Source: Priapulus caudatus
Lineage: Eukaryota > Priapulida > Priapulimorpha > Priapulimorphida > Priapulidae
Direction: 5' to 3'
NCBI RefSeq assembly: GCF_000485595.1
Contig: NW_014577109.1
Coordinates: 274,682-294,681, forward strand
DNA: 20,000 nt
Under the pieces are notes generated by a model, which was not told the DNA's origin, did no database searches, and saw nothing but the letters and a program-made list of their open reading frames with translations. The translations under genes were made by a program, and so were the position numbers. Of this stretch, positions 8,773 through 20,000 are shown one piece after another; the first letter of the stretch is position 1; every line of letters begins with the position of its first letter.

Positions 8773-9752
8773 AGCGGAGAAGATGTCTGTGGGTGTGGAG
8801 AAGCTGTCCGTGGTGTAGTGGAGAAGCTGTCCTGTGGTGTCACGCGTAAGCTGTCCGTGTGTAGCGGAGAAGCATGGTTTCGCGTGGTGTAGAAGAGAAG
8901 CGTCCGTGGTGTAGTGCCGGCGAAGCTGTCCGTGTGTACAGAGAAGCTGTCCGTTGGTAGCGGAGAAGCTGTTCGTGGTGTAGCCGGAGAAGCCATTACG
9001 TGTGTAGTGAGAAAGCTGTCCGTTGGGCGTAGCGGATGAAACGTGTCTGTGGTGTAGGGCGGAGAAGCCGTCCCGTAGGTGTAGCGCCGAGAAGGGCTGT
9101 GCGTGGTGTAGCGAGAAGCTGTCCGTGGTGTAGCAGAGAAGCTGTCCGTGGTGATAGCGAGAAGCTGTCGTGTGTATGCGGAGAAGCTGTTCCGTGGTGT
9201 ATGTGGAAGAAGCGTCCGTGGCGTAGCGGAGAAACGTTCTGTGGTGTAGACGGAGAAGCTGTCCGTGGTGTAGTGAGAGAACTTGATCGCGTGTGTAGGC
9301 GGAGAGCCGTCGTGTGTAGCGGAGTAGCTGTCCGTGGCGTGCGGAGGAAGCTGTCCGTGGTGTAGCGGAGAATCTGTCCGTGGTGTAGGGAGAAGCTGTC
9401 CGTGGTGTAGCAGATGAAGCTGTCCGTGGTGTAGAGGAAAAGCTGTCCGTGGTGTAGCGAGAAGCTGTCGCCGTTGTGTAGCGGAGAAGTTGTCCGTGTG
9501 TATGCAGAGAAGCTGTCCCGTGTGTGTAGTGGAGAAGCTGTCCGTTGGTGTGCGAGAAGCTGTCGTGTGTAGCGGAGAAGCTTCCGTGGTGTGCGGAGAA
9601 GCTTGTCCGTGGTGTAAGGCAGAGAAGCTGTCGCGTGGATGTAGCGGAGAAGCTGCTCCGTTGGTGTAGCGGAGAAGGCTGTCCGCGTGGTGGTAGACAG
9701 AGAAGCCTGTCCGTGATGTCAGCGGAGAAAGCTGTCATGGGTGTAGCTGGAG
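8773..9752. repeat. 23-bp minisatellite, long array (copy B array)
   Basis: The same unit as at 1-150 is repeated about 40 times, judging from its length of about 980 bp. Many units carry one-base insertions or deletions, so spacings wobble around 23 bp, whereas the units at 1-150 are nearly perfect. The ramp from 8700 to 8773 holds weaker, unit-like GTGTAG and GAGAAG words. It begins directly after the polypyrimidine satellite and ends in the same G-rich flank as the first array. The minus-strand frame 8686-9738 (350 codons), rich in Ser, Thr, Arg and Leu, exists only because the unit has no stop on that strand in any frame. Confidence 0.95.
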
Positions 9753-9973
9753 AAGCTGGGATGTGGGGGGCGGAGAAGAGGCGGTTGGGGAGTGCGGAGG
9801 AAGTGGGGTTGGGGTGGGGAGACGGTCGGGCGGAGATCGAGGTGTGTGGTAAGGCCGGCGAGGCGTGGATGTACTGTGGGAGAGAAGAGCGAGATAAGAG
9901 GGTGAGGAAAGCGGTGTAGAGGGAGAAAGCCGGTATGACGGAGGCATTGACAGTGCGCAGCGTCTGCAGCGCT

Positions 9974-9984
9974 GGGGGGGGGGG
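9974..9984 (+). repeat. Poly-G run (11 G), copy B
   Basis: The counterpart of the ten-G run at 354-363, one base longer. Confidence 0.88.
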
Positions 9985-11207
9985 CGTAGCCGCTCTTCGC
10001 GTATCTCGGGCGGTGGGAGGGGAGTCGGATGAAGCTACTACCGACCCTCACATAGAATTTGGTCTTAGCTCTCCATAACATTTTCGCATAGCGGCGCGGT
10101 CATTGGTGCGGGACGGCGCGTATTAAGACGCTAGGGCGTGATTGGCATGTGATTGGCCGGTCTTCGAAGAAGAACTTTTTCTCAGATATTGTAATTTTCG
10201 CATAGTAAGTAAGTAATGAGGGGGGGGCGTTTAAATCTTAAGAACGGCGGTGCGGAAGTCGATCGTTGGCGTCGTCGGACCAGCACGGTCGTCCGACCTG
10301 CGAGGCAGACTGACTTCATGCGTCGCTGTCGAAAATAAGTACCGCCCGCGCACCGCTGGCGAATCCGCTGGCGCACGGGAAGAAAGTCCGAGGCAAAGAA
10401 AAAAGCCAGAAGGATGCATTTTAATGACGGGTGATCAGCCGACCGGAATGACGGAGCGTGTTGTTACGCGCAACGATGAGCGTGCGTAATGTGAGTTCTT
10501 GCTGGCGGAGCCCCTAGTTTGTTGTCGATTATTTCCCGCACTAAATTGCGGCGCAGATCACGAGTGGCGATCGTTATGTGTTGATTTGGCGGCGGTGGAG
10601 CTGATCAGTAATTATCTGCTCAAGAGACGATTACGTGCTAAACTGGACTACTTATCGGCACCGCAGGCTTCGCGTCTCTACATCGACCAGCCAAGCTACC
10701 GTAGCGGACCTCTACGCTAGCGCGACCCACTGCTTGTCGTGCGCAGGGCCCGACGTGATTCCGGTGGTCGAAAAGCAGGCAAGGGTGAGAGGCGGGTGGT
10801 TACGATCGAGCATGCGTATATCCTCGGTGGCACTGAGGTGTGGACACACACACAGCCGGGATCGGCCTAAAGAGAGAACTCGGAGGGTATCGAGGTGGCA
10901 CTTGCTGATTTGAGCGTCGCTTTTTTATTGGATTGGCATGCAGACAGGAGCGGTGTGTGGTACGCCTTACGAACGTTGGGATGTAAGCGCACCTGTACGG
11001 TTTGATTTTGGCGTGTTGGGCGCCACATGTGGGCAGCGTGGAAAACTGTTCGGAGCCATTCGCAGGCGATCCTGTACTCACACATTGCATTAGATATTGT
11101 CCCGTGGGCGTCGCCTGAATGCGTCCAGGGTGAAGCGACTGAGCGAGCACGTATCCGCAGATCGATGAATTTCTTACATGCCTGTTTTGTGGTCGCGACA
11201 TGACGGG

Positions 11208-11322
11208 TGACTCTCTGCTCTCTCTCTGTCCGCTCCCCCCATCATCTCTCTCTCTCTACACTCTTGTCTGTCTTGCTCGCCCCTCTCTCTTCCTCTCGCC
11301 TGCTGCTCTCTTCTCCTCGGGC
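11208..11322. repeat. CT-rich microsatellite, copy B
   Basis: The counterpart of 1555-1676. It is about 7 bp shorter and broken by more non-CT bases, such as TGC and ACA. Confidence 0.9.
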
Positions 11323-12060
11323 ACTTGTCGCTATGGCTGTGTGTGTGGGGTGCAGCGGGAGGGCAGCTGCGGTGTGGCGCGCATCGACCGACAGCTCGCG
11401 ACACTCAATCCCGCTCCTGGCCGAAATGTCTCCGTATAGAATTTACAAACATCAATACAGAATTAGAACTAATCGACGGCACATTTTGTTATACTCCGCT
11501 CACGGTTTGTTTATCATTCTGATTATTCTTCTCGGATTTTCAGAGGGGGAAACAATTACATCTTCGTCTGAGGGAGCGCGCTTCTTGTGATCGATTGGTA
11601 AGCCGGATATAGTCTGGCAGCTCGTAGCTCGGCGTGTTCATCAATCGCTCTGCGCTTCAAGATGCTTGTAGGCCGTCTACGGGAACAGTGTTCCGCCGCT
11701 CCGTGTGCTCATTTGCCTCTGGCTGTGATGGATGTACTGTAGCCGCGCTTGGCCGCTGCAAAAAAATATCAGTCACCCTGAAAGATTGATTCGTGTTTTC
11801 GTTGTGGCATAAGCTATAGCCATCGTCTGGACGTCGCCGTGTTTGAGAAAACATATTCGGAAATTCTGCGAAGCAGAACGAGATGAGGTTTTTGTTTGTG
11901 GCAAAACTTTGAAGCATTTGTCATCGGTGCCGTTGTGTGAATAATATAACTAGGTTTGGTTGCGTTGAAATATTGATGCCGGCCTTTCTATTTGAGTGAC
12001 GTTATTATAATGGAATATTATGGCAACTTCCACAATGTTCACATGCAAATTTTTTTGGGA

Positions 12061-12154
12061 AGTGTGTGTGTGTGTGTGTGGTGTGCGTGTGTGCGTGGCG
12101 CGCGCGTGTGATGAGAGAGAGTGCAGCGTGCGTGCGTACGTGCGTGGTGTGTGT
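12061..12154. repeat. Compound GT / GC / GA microsatellite, copy B
   Basis: The counterpart of 2372-2470 with the same order of GT, GC, GA and GCGT parts. The GT part is shorter and interrupted. Confidence 0.92.
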
Positions 12155-12538
12155 TCACTGTGAATGTGTATCCTTCGGTTGTTTCTGGCATCGTAAGGCA
12201 GTTCTGCATGAGGCTAATCGATAGTAAATGGCGGGTGTGTGACGCGGGCGCAGCAATCATAGCATATGTACACTACTACATGTACGCTAGCGAGAGTGAG
12301 AAACATGTAGGTGAAGGCGCTGGGGGTGCAGGAGCTGTGGCGTATGTGTCTGCCGTGTTTTATACAGTGAACAGAACTCAGGATGCAGTGCATAGAGACC
12401 TCACACGTGCGAGTCTGTTTACTCCATCGACAGTGCTCGTCTCCGTGAAATCATGCATTGGCAATACGACAACCACGGCGTCGAGATCTAACGTACGCTG
12501 CTGCATGTGCTCTGCGTGATTATGCTCACTTTTTCGCG

Positions 12539-12690
12539 CTCTTCTCTGTTCTCTCTCTCTGGCTCTTCTCACTCTCTCTTCTCTCGCTCTCTCTCTCTCT
12601 CATCTCATCGTCTGCTCTATCTCTCTCTTCTCTCTTTTCTTCCTCTCTCTCTCTACTTTCGTTTCTCTAATCTCTCTCTTCTCTCCGTCT
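12539..12690. repeat. CT-rich microsatellite at the end of copy B homology
   Basis: An imperfect (CT)n tract of about 150 bp. Copies A and B match up to gctcac just before it. In A only a few CT steps follow before the TACCC minisatellite. The duplication breakpoint therefore lies in or beside this tract, as expected for either microsatellite-mediated rearrangement or an assembly join in a simple repeat. Confidence 0.92.
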
Positions 12691-15500
12691 GCGCGGCTGA
12701 TAGCTCACACTGATGACAGATCATGGTCAAGCGCTCACTCCCGCACTCGTCAACCAGCTCATACTCACCGGTTCAACGTACGCGCCCTAGCTCGGCGTGC
12801 GCTAGAGCTCAGACCGATTCCGTTTCACGACTTTATTAATGTTCGTCCCTTCATGTGGTGTCGTTAATGACTATGCAAGCTACGCTCATCAGGCAAAACC
12901 TCTCTCAGCGGAGCGAGGGTTTGTTTTGGGGCACGCGGCGTGACTGGTCGACCAGGGGGATGTGAGGTAGGTTAAGTGACTTCGATCGCATTAACGATGC
13001 GGCCTGCTGAGTAGTTGGGCAACATTCCGGGTTGGTTTGGAGGATCCGTCCGCAACGCGCGCCACCGTATTGGGCGCTAACTCAACGCAAGTAATAATGC
13101 GCGGCCGAGCGCTACGAACGCGCAGCTAGGCCCCCTCCCCAGCAAGGGTCGCCTTCATTTCTGGGCCTCGGCCGCCGTAAATGCGTGTGAAACAGGTTTT
13201 AGAATGGTTAATTGTGTGTAAATTCAGATGGGGTTGTCAAATGAGAAGGAATTTTTCGGTCCGATCTCGAAATGTCAGGTGCGGCACTTCGATTCGCGCG
13301 GGTTGCATATTGTGCGAGCGGCGAGGCAAACCGCTGTCGCTCTGATTAGTGATGGATGTAAGGTGATTTGCGAAGGTATTCTTTTTTTCTGTTCGGCGAA
13401 CGGTGAATAATCGATGCCATTGCATCGTATGTAAATGTTTTCGTGCGAAATTCTGCCTTTCTCAGCGCATGTCCGTCACATGGTCGCGGTCCCAAGTGCA
13501 TAGAGAGAAAAAAGAAAAAGCGATTTCTCGTCAGATAAATGACGCGCTTTAGTTTCGCTGTGTCATTCCGGCCAGGTTGCGCTCTGCATGTGGGGTTCGC
13601 TCGTGCGATGGAATGCGGGTACGGTGATGATGAATACGCTCGCGTGTACTCGCGCTAGGGCCTAGCATACTCCCAACTCCGCATTGGTGATACAAATATA
13701 GTTATTATTTTTTCAATTAATTTGTAATAGTGTTAGGGTTAGGCGTTAGGGTCACAATGCAGCCAATAAAAGTTCTTATTAAAAACAGGAGTTTTCAAGG
13801 CACGATAGTGATTTGTATCAACTCAAGGATTTGGGAGGTATGGCAGCCTAGCGCGAGTTTGCAGCGCTGGCATGGCCCATATTTAATTCATGCGTCATAG
13901 CGGATGATGCGTGTGTTGACGATACGATGAAGTTTTCAGGTGCGGCGTTCAATCACATTATTAGCATTAATTCTGTTTTAAGGTAATTCTGTATTCTGTG
14001 TTCTTTTAATTGTATGCAAAGCATTCGGCATTGCTTTACGAGGCCTTCCGGATCGCAGCTCTGGCATAGTACTGCCTATAATCGTACTATTACGCAAGCA
14101 TGCATGTGTATAACGTGTCAGATGTGATTTGCTTTTGATAATATCCGGCAAGGTAAATCTGATGCTAACCTTGGTGCAAATATAGATTCACTAATGCTGG
14201 GCGACCAGGTGTGTGGTGTGAAGTAGAGTGATGCAGGCAGCTATAGGATGTAATCAACCGCGCGTGGCATATCTGCGTTTCTAATCAATAGTGGTGAAAC
14301 TAGTGGGGGTTCGCGGTGTGTGAAGGGTGATATCTGGTCTGCATGCAGGATGATCACTCTCTGAATATAAACGAGATAAGAAAAATGGCCTAACGCTTAT
14401 CAGCCGCTAAAACAGTTTACTAACGTAATAATCTCGAATCATAAATATTGCCGTGCGCGCCGCATTGAAATTGCGCGCTGAAGGTCATGTAAAAAACAAA
14501 CAGGGGCCCCACCGGACTAGAGGCAAAAGTATATTGCATGTTCTTATTAGTCTGTGCGATTCGATATCTTCAGTATGCATGCTAGCTAATTATAATGTCT
14601 CGTGTTTTGGCTGCCTATTATTTGTCGAATGCAAGTGTAGCACACGCGACGTGGTATAAGTTTTATCCTTTGAAGCTAAAATGTCCTATTATTTCGATGC
14701 AGCGCAGTACGGTCGGCGCGCGTCGCTGTATCTATATTTATATGGTAACGGGTGTTGCGAACACGCTTGCCATGCAGCCGCCTCCTCTCGTCATCCTAGT
14801 AATAACTAACCCATCGCCAACTATTATTAAGTAATGCTCGCATTCACTGAAACGTGCGTCTGTCGTTTCTATACATCTGCTATCCAGTGATTACGGGTAA
14901 AGGCGTACTATTACAACTACCTTGCTCGTCTTATCAACTGACTTTTTTGGCTTTTTGCCTGCTACGCGTTCAACTTCAGGGGTACGCGCCGTGTAAGATT
15001 AGTGGCATTGGGTTGCTCTCACCTGGCAGTATACATTAATAGGCACCTCGGCGTAACAGCGTGACTACGACTCTGAGACTGTGATTGTCGCGTCACGTAG
15101 GCAGTCGTCAGCCACGTGCTGCCCTCGGCGCGTTCTTCGTCACTTCCTATAATGACTCCGGATATTATATCACATTATGTGCGGGCGTGCACGGCATGTC
15201 CGCCATAACAGGACGTCGTCATGCAGGCTGCCCCGGGAAACATCATTTTGTTTTATGGATAAAATAGTGACAGAAGGTTCGTCCGCGTATAATCATTGCG
15301 TGAACCCGCAGCCTTCGCTGCATGCGCGTGTACGTACGGGTACCCCCCTTGCTCTTATTCCTCATCAAAAAAATACTGCATTTCTCATTTGCTTTTTCGT
15401 CTCCGCGCCGCGTCGCGTTGCTTCGGCGCGGGCATTATATTGTGGGGCGTATTAGTGCATTGCATGGATGTGAGGTCGCGCGGCCGAAGTATGTAAAAGG
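12691..15500. other. Unique non-coding sequence
   Basis: No gene, RNA or mobile element is recognised. 13020-13170 is CpG-rich. Two small ATG-initiated frames on + have ordinary-looking codon use: 13228-13410 (60 codons, preceded by AATTCAG, which could be a splice acceptor) and 14595-14834 (79 codons). Neither resembles a family I know, and both are within chance length. Homopolymers of seven (for example T near 13381 and A near 15366) occur here, unlike after 15.9 kb. Confidence 0.5.
13732..13751 (+). repeat. Short telomere-like motif (TTAGGG, about 3 units)
   Basis: TTAGGG at 13733-13738, TTAGGC at 13739-13744 and TTAGGG at 13746-13751, the last after an extra G. Three imperfect units are too few to call an interstitial telomere. 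The vertebrate-type hexamer is shared by many animals, while most insects use TTAGG, so the motif does not settle the organism. Confidence 0.35.
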
Positions 15501-18500
15501 GCCCAGGCGCGTTCACAAATAAGCCTCACGGCTCCAGCCTCTAGGCTCCGCCGACACTTCTTGCGAAGAGCACGTAATCGAGTTGCCATTCGGTGCCTGT
15601 CTTCTTAGCGCATATGTCGTCGAAGCAGAACGAGAGAAGACTGCTCATTACGTGACGCTCTCCACAAAAGATGCGATGCATGATGATGATTCAGCGTGCA
15701 AGCGAGTGGTCTAGTTAGTCAATCGTGCGTCGAATGGTTGGTATATCTGCACCCACTAGCCCGTATCGCCACTATCAATCGTGAACGAAGTGTCTCTTAC
15801 AGTTTACTGAGCGTCGGCTGGCTGCCGGGTGGGATGCTAGGAGCGCACGACGTGTGGCGGTACACGTAGATACGAAAAAAGCATTGATAATGCATGCGTC
15901 GTAAATGCGTCATATCTTATTTATAGATGAGAAGAGGCACGGGCGACGTAACCTTGCGACCGAAAAAGACGGCGAAGCTCGTGACATTTCATCTCATTTG
16001 TCTTGATAGATAGATGTTATTAATGATAGTAGCATTGGGTCCATGCACATGTAGTGAGTCTCAGATGTGGCTATGTAAACTGTAAGGGAGAATTATAGTA
16101 TTGCTATAGCAATAGTGATCCATTGCCTCGGGGCGAGTCCTGTGATGTATGTGCGCGATCTGAAATGAAATTCTCTTGCATAAGGATGTTGGGTGGTTGT
16201 TAATGATCATTATGCAGTACATCGTGAATCTTAAGCTCGGTAAGGGCATCGTCGCACTCTGGACACCACTTTCTGAGAGATGGCCGGGTCAGAGTCAAAG
16301 GCAGAGCTCATATGTAGCCGACCTTTTTCAGTCGTGACTGCTGACGCGCACTAGAGCGACAGGGATACAATCGGTAGGATTATCAAGTGATTACGTATGG
16401 GACGTCGGTAGGCGAGAGGTAATGACGTTGGCGCAATGCGAAGTCACAGCTATGCATGACTAGAAAGCTGTGTCTCATTGTAGGGCGAGAAGTTGTGTGT
16501 CCTGCGCACGCGTGACGGGACTATACAGCGCTGCTCGTACTGCTCGAACGGCGAGTTAGTCATCGGTGCTACATTTCAGACAGCAAAGACAGTCATTCAT
16601 GTGTACTTATGACAGATGTGAGTTTAGAGCATACGTCGGCACACTCACGACGAAATCGTCTCAGCGATCCGCGCTACAGTACTTGCATCTCTACGCGCGT
16701 TGCACGACGCGCGATACACAGCTGCTCCCAGAGTGTAGCGCAGTCAGCGAACTCGAGACGAGCAGTTCTTAGCTCAGAGCTCCAGTTTGAAGTACGGCAT
16801 CACATACAGTCGTGTCGCACGCGGCGACCTGCCGCAGCGCTTGACCCGTGTTGTGGGAGTGTCCGCGGGTGAGATGAGCGAGTGTAGACTAAGCGTGGGC
16901 GCCCGCTGTCGTCGTCTCGACAACCAAAAGTGGATTGTAAGTGCGCTATTCGCTATTAGGATCAGTTAGTCAACGGAGCATTACAGAGTCGAGCAGCTCA
17001 CGTTCATGTGACTCTGCCGGCTCAGCTGGAGACAAGCGATGAACTATTATATGCTAGGGTCCGCGTTGAGCGCTGGATAGATCATATTAGCGATAGGCAT
17101 CTCGTCTCGAGGGGACGACATAAGTGAATTAGCGCGCAGAGTTGTTGCCGTCGCTAGACGTGTTTCGTTATATGCGTGCGTATCGCAAACTATCTCGCAG
17201 TTATATGCATACTTTATCCTCATCCAGATCGAGCGTATCGCCTCGCGAATGCCCCGTCCCACCCCTGGCCGTCGTACGTCACCTGCTGGCTCGTGTAGAT
17301 ATAAATGATATATTTTTAGTCGCTGGAGCAGAAGAAGCGCAAACTATAAGAGCTTTCGCACCAACGTACGCGATCAGCGCTACAATGGCGTTGGTCAATC
17401 GTTGCGCTGCTGTTGGACGATAAAGAAGGGGTGGTGAGCCTAAGAGAAGCTCAAACAGAGGTAGCTCGCATTGTGATCGCTACCGAGATACGCGCGAGAG
17501 AACGGGTAGTGGCGCCGTACAGAATTATGAAGCGTGGGATCGAGTGAATTCCATGATGCAATGCATATGTTGGTAAGTGGGGTGGCCTAACGATGAGCCG
17601 AATTAGCTTGACGTGTAGAGCCTCATAAGGCGTGCTTGAATGATTCAGCTGCGCTGCGTGCACGAGTGGAGAGTTAGTCGAGAAACAGACGCATCATACC
17701 ATAGTCGGCGGGCTATTATAGACTAGTCTAATTGGACGGGCAGAGAAACGATGTGGTATGCCTGTCTTTCGCTGTTCGTGTGTGCTCGTAGACGGTAAAG
17801 CTGCTATTGGCTTGCGCTGTGATGCAAATCGGTCTCAGTGGCGATGAGCTTCGCTGCGTGGTGTTGTCTAGGTGAGTGATTGACTTGCTTTGCAATCGGG
17901 CAGTGTGCACGTGCTGCGTGTTAACCGGCTAGATTGTGGGCTAGCAGTGCTGTCTGTGACTGGCTACGAGCTCGCGCTCCTGCTGCGTCGGTACTCATGG
18001 CTAGCTGCTGTAGCTCTATTGCTGCAGCCAGTCCTATTTCACGATGGTATGCTCGTCCGATTCATCATTTCATGAGCATATGACATTCAGCAACTGAATG
18101 ACTACGCAAATAATTCGTCTGATGTAGTCGACACTCAGCATCGCTTGTGCTGTAACGGTGAGTAGGTTCGACTACGCCGAGCGTCAGTACTAGTAATTAA
18201 GAGGAGCTACTTCGGTGTAGTCGGGTGCACCAGGTCATGACGATGCCGGCGTTGTAACAATTAAAGACGATAAGATTATGCAAGCAGTCTAGATATGACT
18301 AGATAGCTATATATTAAGTAGCGAGAGGGGGAGCTGGGACTCACGTATGTGAAACTACACAATAGACGTCGTGAGAGCTGAATGTTATCTAGAATAAATA
18401 TGGACGCTAAATGCGAGCGTCGATATCTGAGCAGTAGGTGGTCTAGCTACTGATACTACTAGAGTACGTGTCTAGTATCATATACAAAGGCACTGATATC

Positions 18501-19125
18501 AGCTGCGGTATATTGATATAAATGATTACGCTGCATCGTCGACACATAATGGCGTTAGAGACCATAACACAATTAAATTGAAATTGAACACATTAACGTC
18601 ATTATGGCTAGTATGCTCGCAGTGGAGTTGAGAGTATGACAGAGGCGAGTATTGGTACCAGGGGTGACAGTACGAAGCTGGTCCGCAAAAGCGTAGCTAT
18701 GAGAGGGCTATCGATCATAACGCGTACGGGGCCGATGCACGATCATGGACGAAAACCCACACAAGGCACTCTGCGATATGACACGCGAACGATTAGTCAT
18801 GTTTGTTGAGGGCGAGATAATCGACAATGTGTCGTGCTGACTCGTTGCCACTCTCGATATAGCCTGACTGTATTACTGTGAGTAGGATGTGCGTCGATAG
18901 TATTGTATGCAGATCTCGCGATATAGCGATCAGTACGGATGTGGTATAGTTTTGAGTCTATTCAAGGTCACGAGGCTAGAGATCGATATGCTAGCGTGAG
19001 GCGCCGATCTGAGAACAGAATCGCATAGTGTTGGCGTAATCACGTGTTATAGCATATGCGATCGAACATAATCAGCGGCTTGTGCATCCTAGCAGTTGTG
19101 ATGAGTTTTAGTGTTTGATGCTCTG
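15501..19125. other. Featureless stretch of unusual texture, possibly low-accuracy sequence
   Basis: No gene, repeat or RNA found. Between about 15880 and 19126 I see no homopolymer of six or more, and no CT, GT or TA microsatellite, although both are common elsewhere in the window. Short words such as CTAG, GATCG, CGTCG and TAGC are frequent and stops are dense in all frames; the longest frame is 93 codons (17142-17423). This resembles noisy long-read sequence with collapsed homopolymers, but a genuinely different sequence class is not excluded. Confidence 0.4.
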
Positions 19126-20000
19126 TTGTTTTTTGTTGTGTGGCGACTCGCTATATCAAAGCACCGCTGATATACCGCAAGTGACGCACCATATTGCTTT
19201 TTCGAGATCAGTGGACCGTTGAATAAGATCTTCTATTTAACCACCTCATTCGTATTTACAACAGCAATTTAAGTTCTCCTCTCTCAACCTTCGGTTTTTC
19301 AACATTGCCGCATTTACGGGGGCGTGAGCTATCGTATTAATTGAGACGGACGGGCGTTGTAGTGATGGTCTAGCTTGGCGGGTCGATTAGCGGGCTGGGG
19401 GCTGTCCGTTCGTTCTCGCGATTTAATATCTGTTCATTCACGGCCTACTCAATAATCGGTGGGGCGTCGCTGGTCGAATTGCTCTCCATACCGCAACCCG
19501 AAATTGTCTGCATCTCAGGGATAGCCGATCGTTAATTGCGATCGCAAGTACACTTACGCTACGCTTCACATCGCGCTGGAACAGCACGGCCGCCCTCAGA
19601 ACAACCCTCGATCCCCGTCTGTACGAATGCTTTTTGCTGATGCAGCGTGCTTGTGCCTAGTCATGTAATGAAAAGAACTACCTATATGCAAGGGCAGAAA
19701 CCTTAACTACGTCGGTGAAACGAATGTCTTGAGTCTACAGGGCGCGAGCTGGCAGGTCGGATTCAGTGGTCGCGTCTTTGGCTTTCTCGGGTGATGACTG
19801 GTGAGAGTGAGCGAGTTGAGGCTTGTGACATGCTCATCTGTCATCATGCTTGTAGAGGTCGTCCCAATTGGGGCCTCGTGAGGACGTCGTGCTCGAGAGA
19901 GCATGAGACGCAGATTGAGAGGCATAAGGCATACAAGAGGGCTAAGAGAGTGCCGTCGAAGCTTTCTCTCGTCAGATCGCGGCGTAGGAGATTGACGAGC
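19126..20000. other. Unique non-coding sequence
   Basis: Homopolymers reappear (six T near 19127, and several runs of five T). The base texture matches 12.7-15.5 kb more than the preceding stretch. No gene or repeat is recognised; the longest frame is 72 codons on - (19707-19925) and has no familiar features. Confidence 0.45.

Larger units (their letters stand above)
9754..12540. repeat. Duplicated non-coding block, copy B (indel-rich)
   Basis: Direct duplicate of 146-2848. Offsets measured by hand at shared landmarks are 9608 (A146), 9619 (A501), 9645 (A872), 9653 (A1553), 9646 (A1676), 9689 (A2348) and 9693 (A2821), so B is about 85 bp longer. In the stretch compared base by base (A841-1040) there is a small indel roughly every 10-15 bases and few clear substitutions. 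A larger difference lies at 11544, where B has about 14 nt more than A. No protein frame survives in both copies. It is likely non-coding, and possibly an uncorrected copy of the same locus. Confidence 0.9.

Noticed and set aside
8686-9738. 350-codon frame on - with repeated Ser/Thr/Arg-rich units
   Set aside because: It is a translation of the 23-bp array, whose unit has no stop on the minus strand. A 23-bp unit cycles through all frames, so the frame stays open without selection.
1-9752. CRISPR-like array from the 23-bp repeats
   Set aside because: The units abut with no unique spacers, so this is a minisatellite, and the context is eukaryotic.
146-12540. Ribosomal DNA unit with spacer subrepeats
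   Set aside because: The tandem layout with subrepeats suggested it, but no rRNA gene sequence was recognised anywhere in the window.

Overview
The window looks like non-coding nuclear DNA from a eukaryote, most likely an invertebrate animal. I could not identify a single protein-coding gene, tRNA, rRNA or recognisable transposon protein. The arguments for a eukaryote are dense CT, GT, GC/GA and TA microsatellites, three kinds of minisatellite or satellite array, and open frames that never exceed about 130 codons outside the repeats. CpG is frequent throughout and not visibly depleted, which argues against a vertebrate and is common in insects such as Hymenoptera. That placement is an inference, not a demonstration.

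Layout. 1-150 is the right end of a 23-bp tandem array. 146-2848 is a non-coding block, called copy A here. 2858-3240 is a degenerate minisatellite of about 30 bp per unit, built around a TACCCAGTATGTGT core. 3241-7500 is unique sequence with microsatellites, including a weak promoter-like stretch near 4570-4660. 7520-8690 is a polypyrimidine satellite with a period of about 95 bp. 8773-9752 is a second, long 23-bp array. 9754-12540 is copy B, a direct duplicate of copy A about 9.6 kb downstream, with many small indels. 12539-12690 is a CT tract where the A/B homology ends. 12691-15500 is unique sequence. 15500-19125 lacks long homopolymers and microsatellites and may be poorly polished sequence. 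19126-20000 returns to the earlier texture.

The main structural fact is the A/B duplication. Hand alignment of landmarks shows the A-to-B offset growing from 9608 to 9693 over 2.7 kb. The differences are mostly single-base indels, with net extra bases in B. That pattern suits an uncorrected long-read copy, such as an unpurged haplotype or unpolished segment, better than ordinary evolutionary divergence. At least one larger difference (about 14 nt near 1891 and 11544) and different right flanks leave room for a real allele or paralogue.

The long open frames in the window (7335-8558 and 7498-8706 on +, 8686-9738 on -) are by-products of repeats whose units contain no stop codon on that strand. 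I found no convincing new biological system. The items worth following are the duplication, the array architecture, and the composition change after 15.5 kb.
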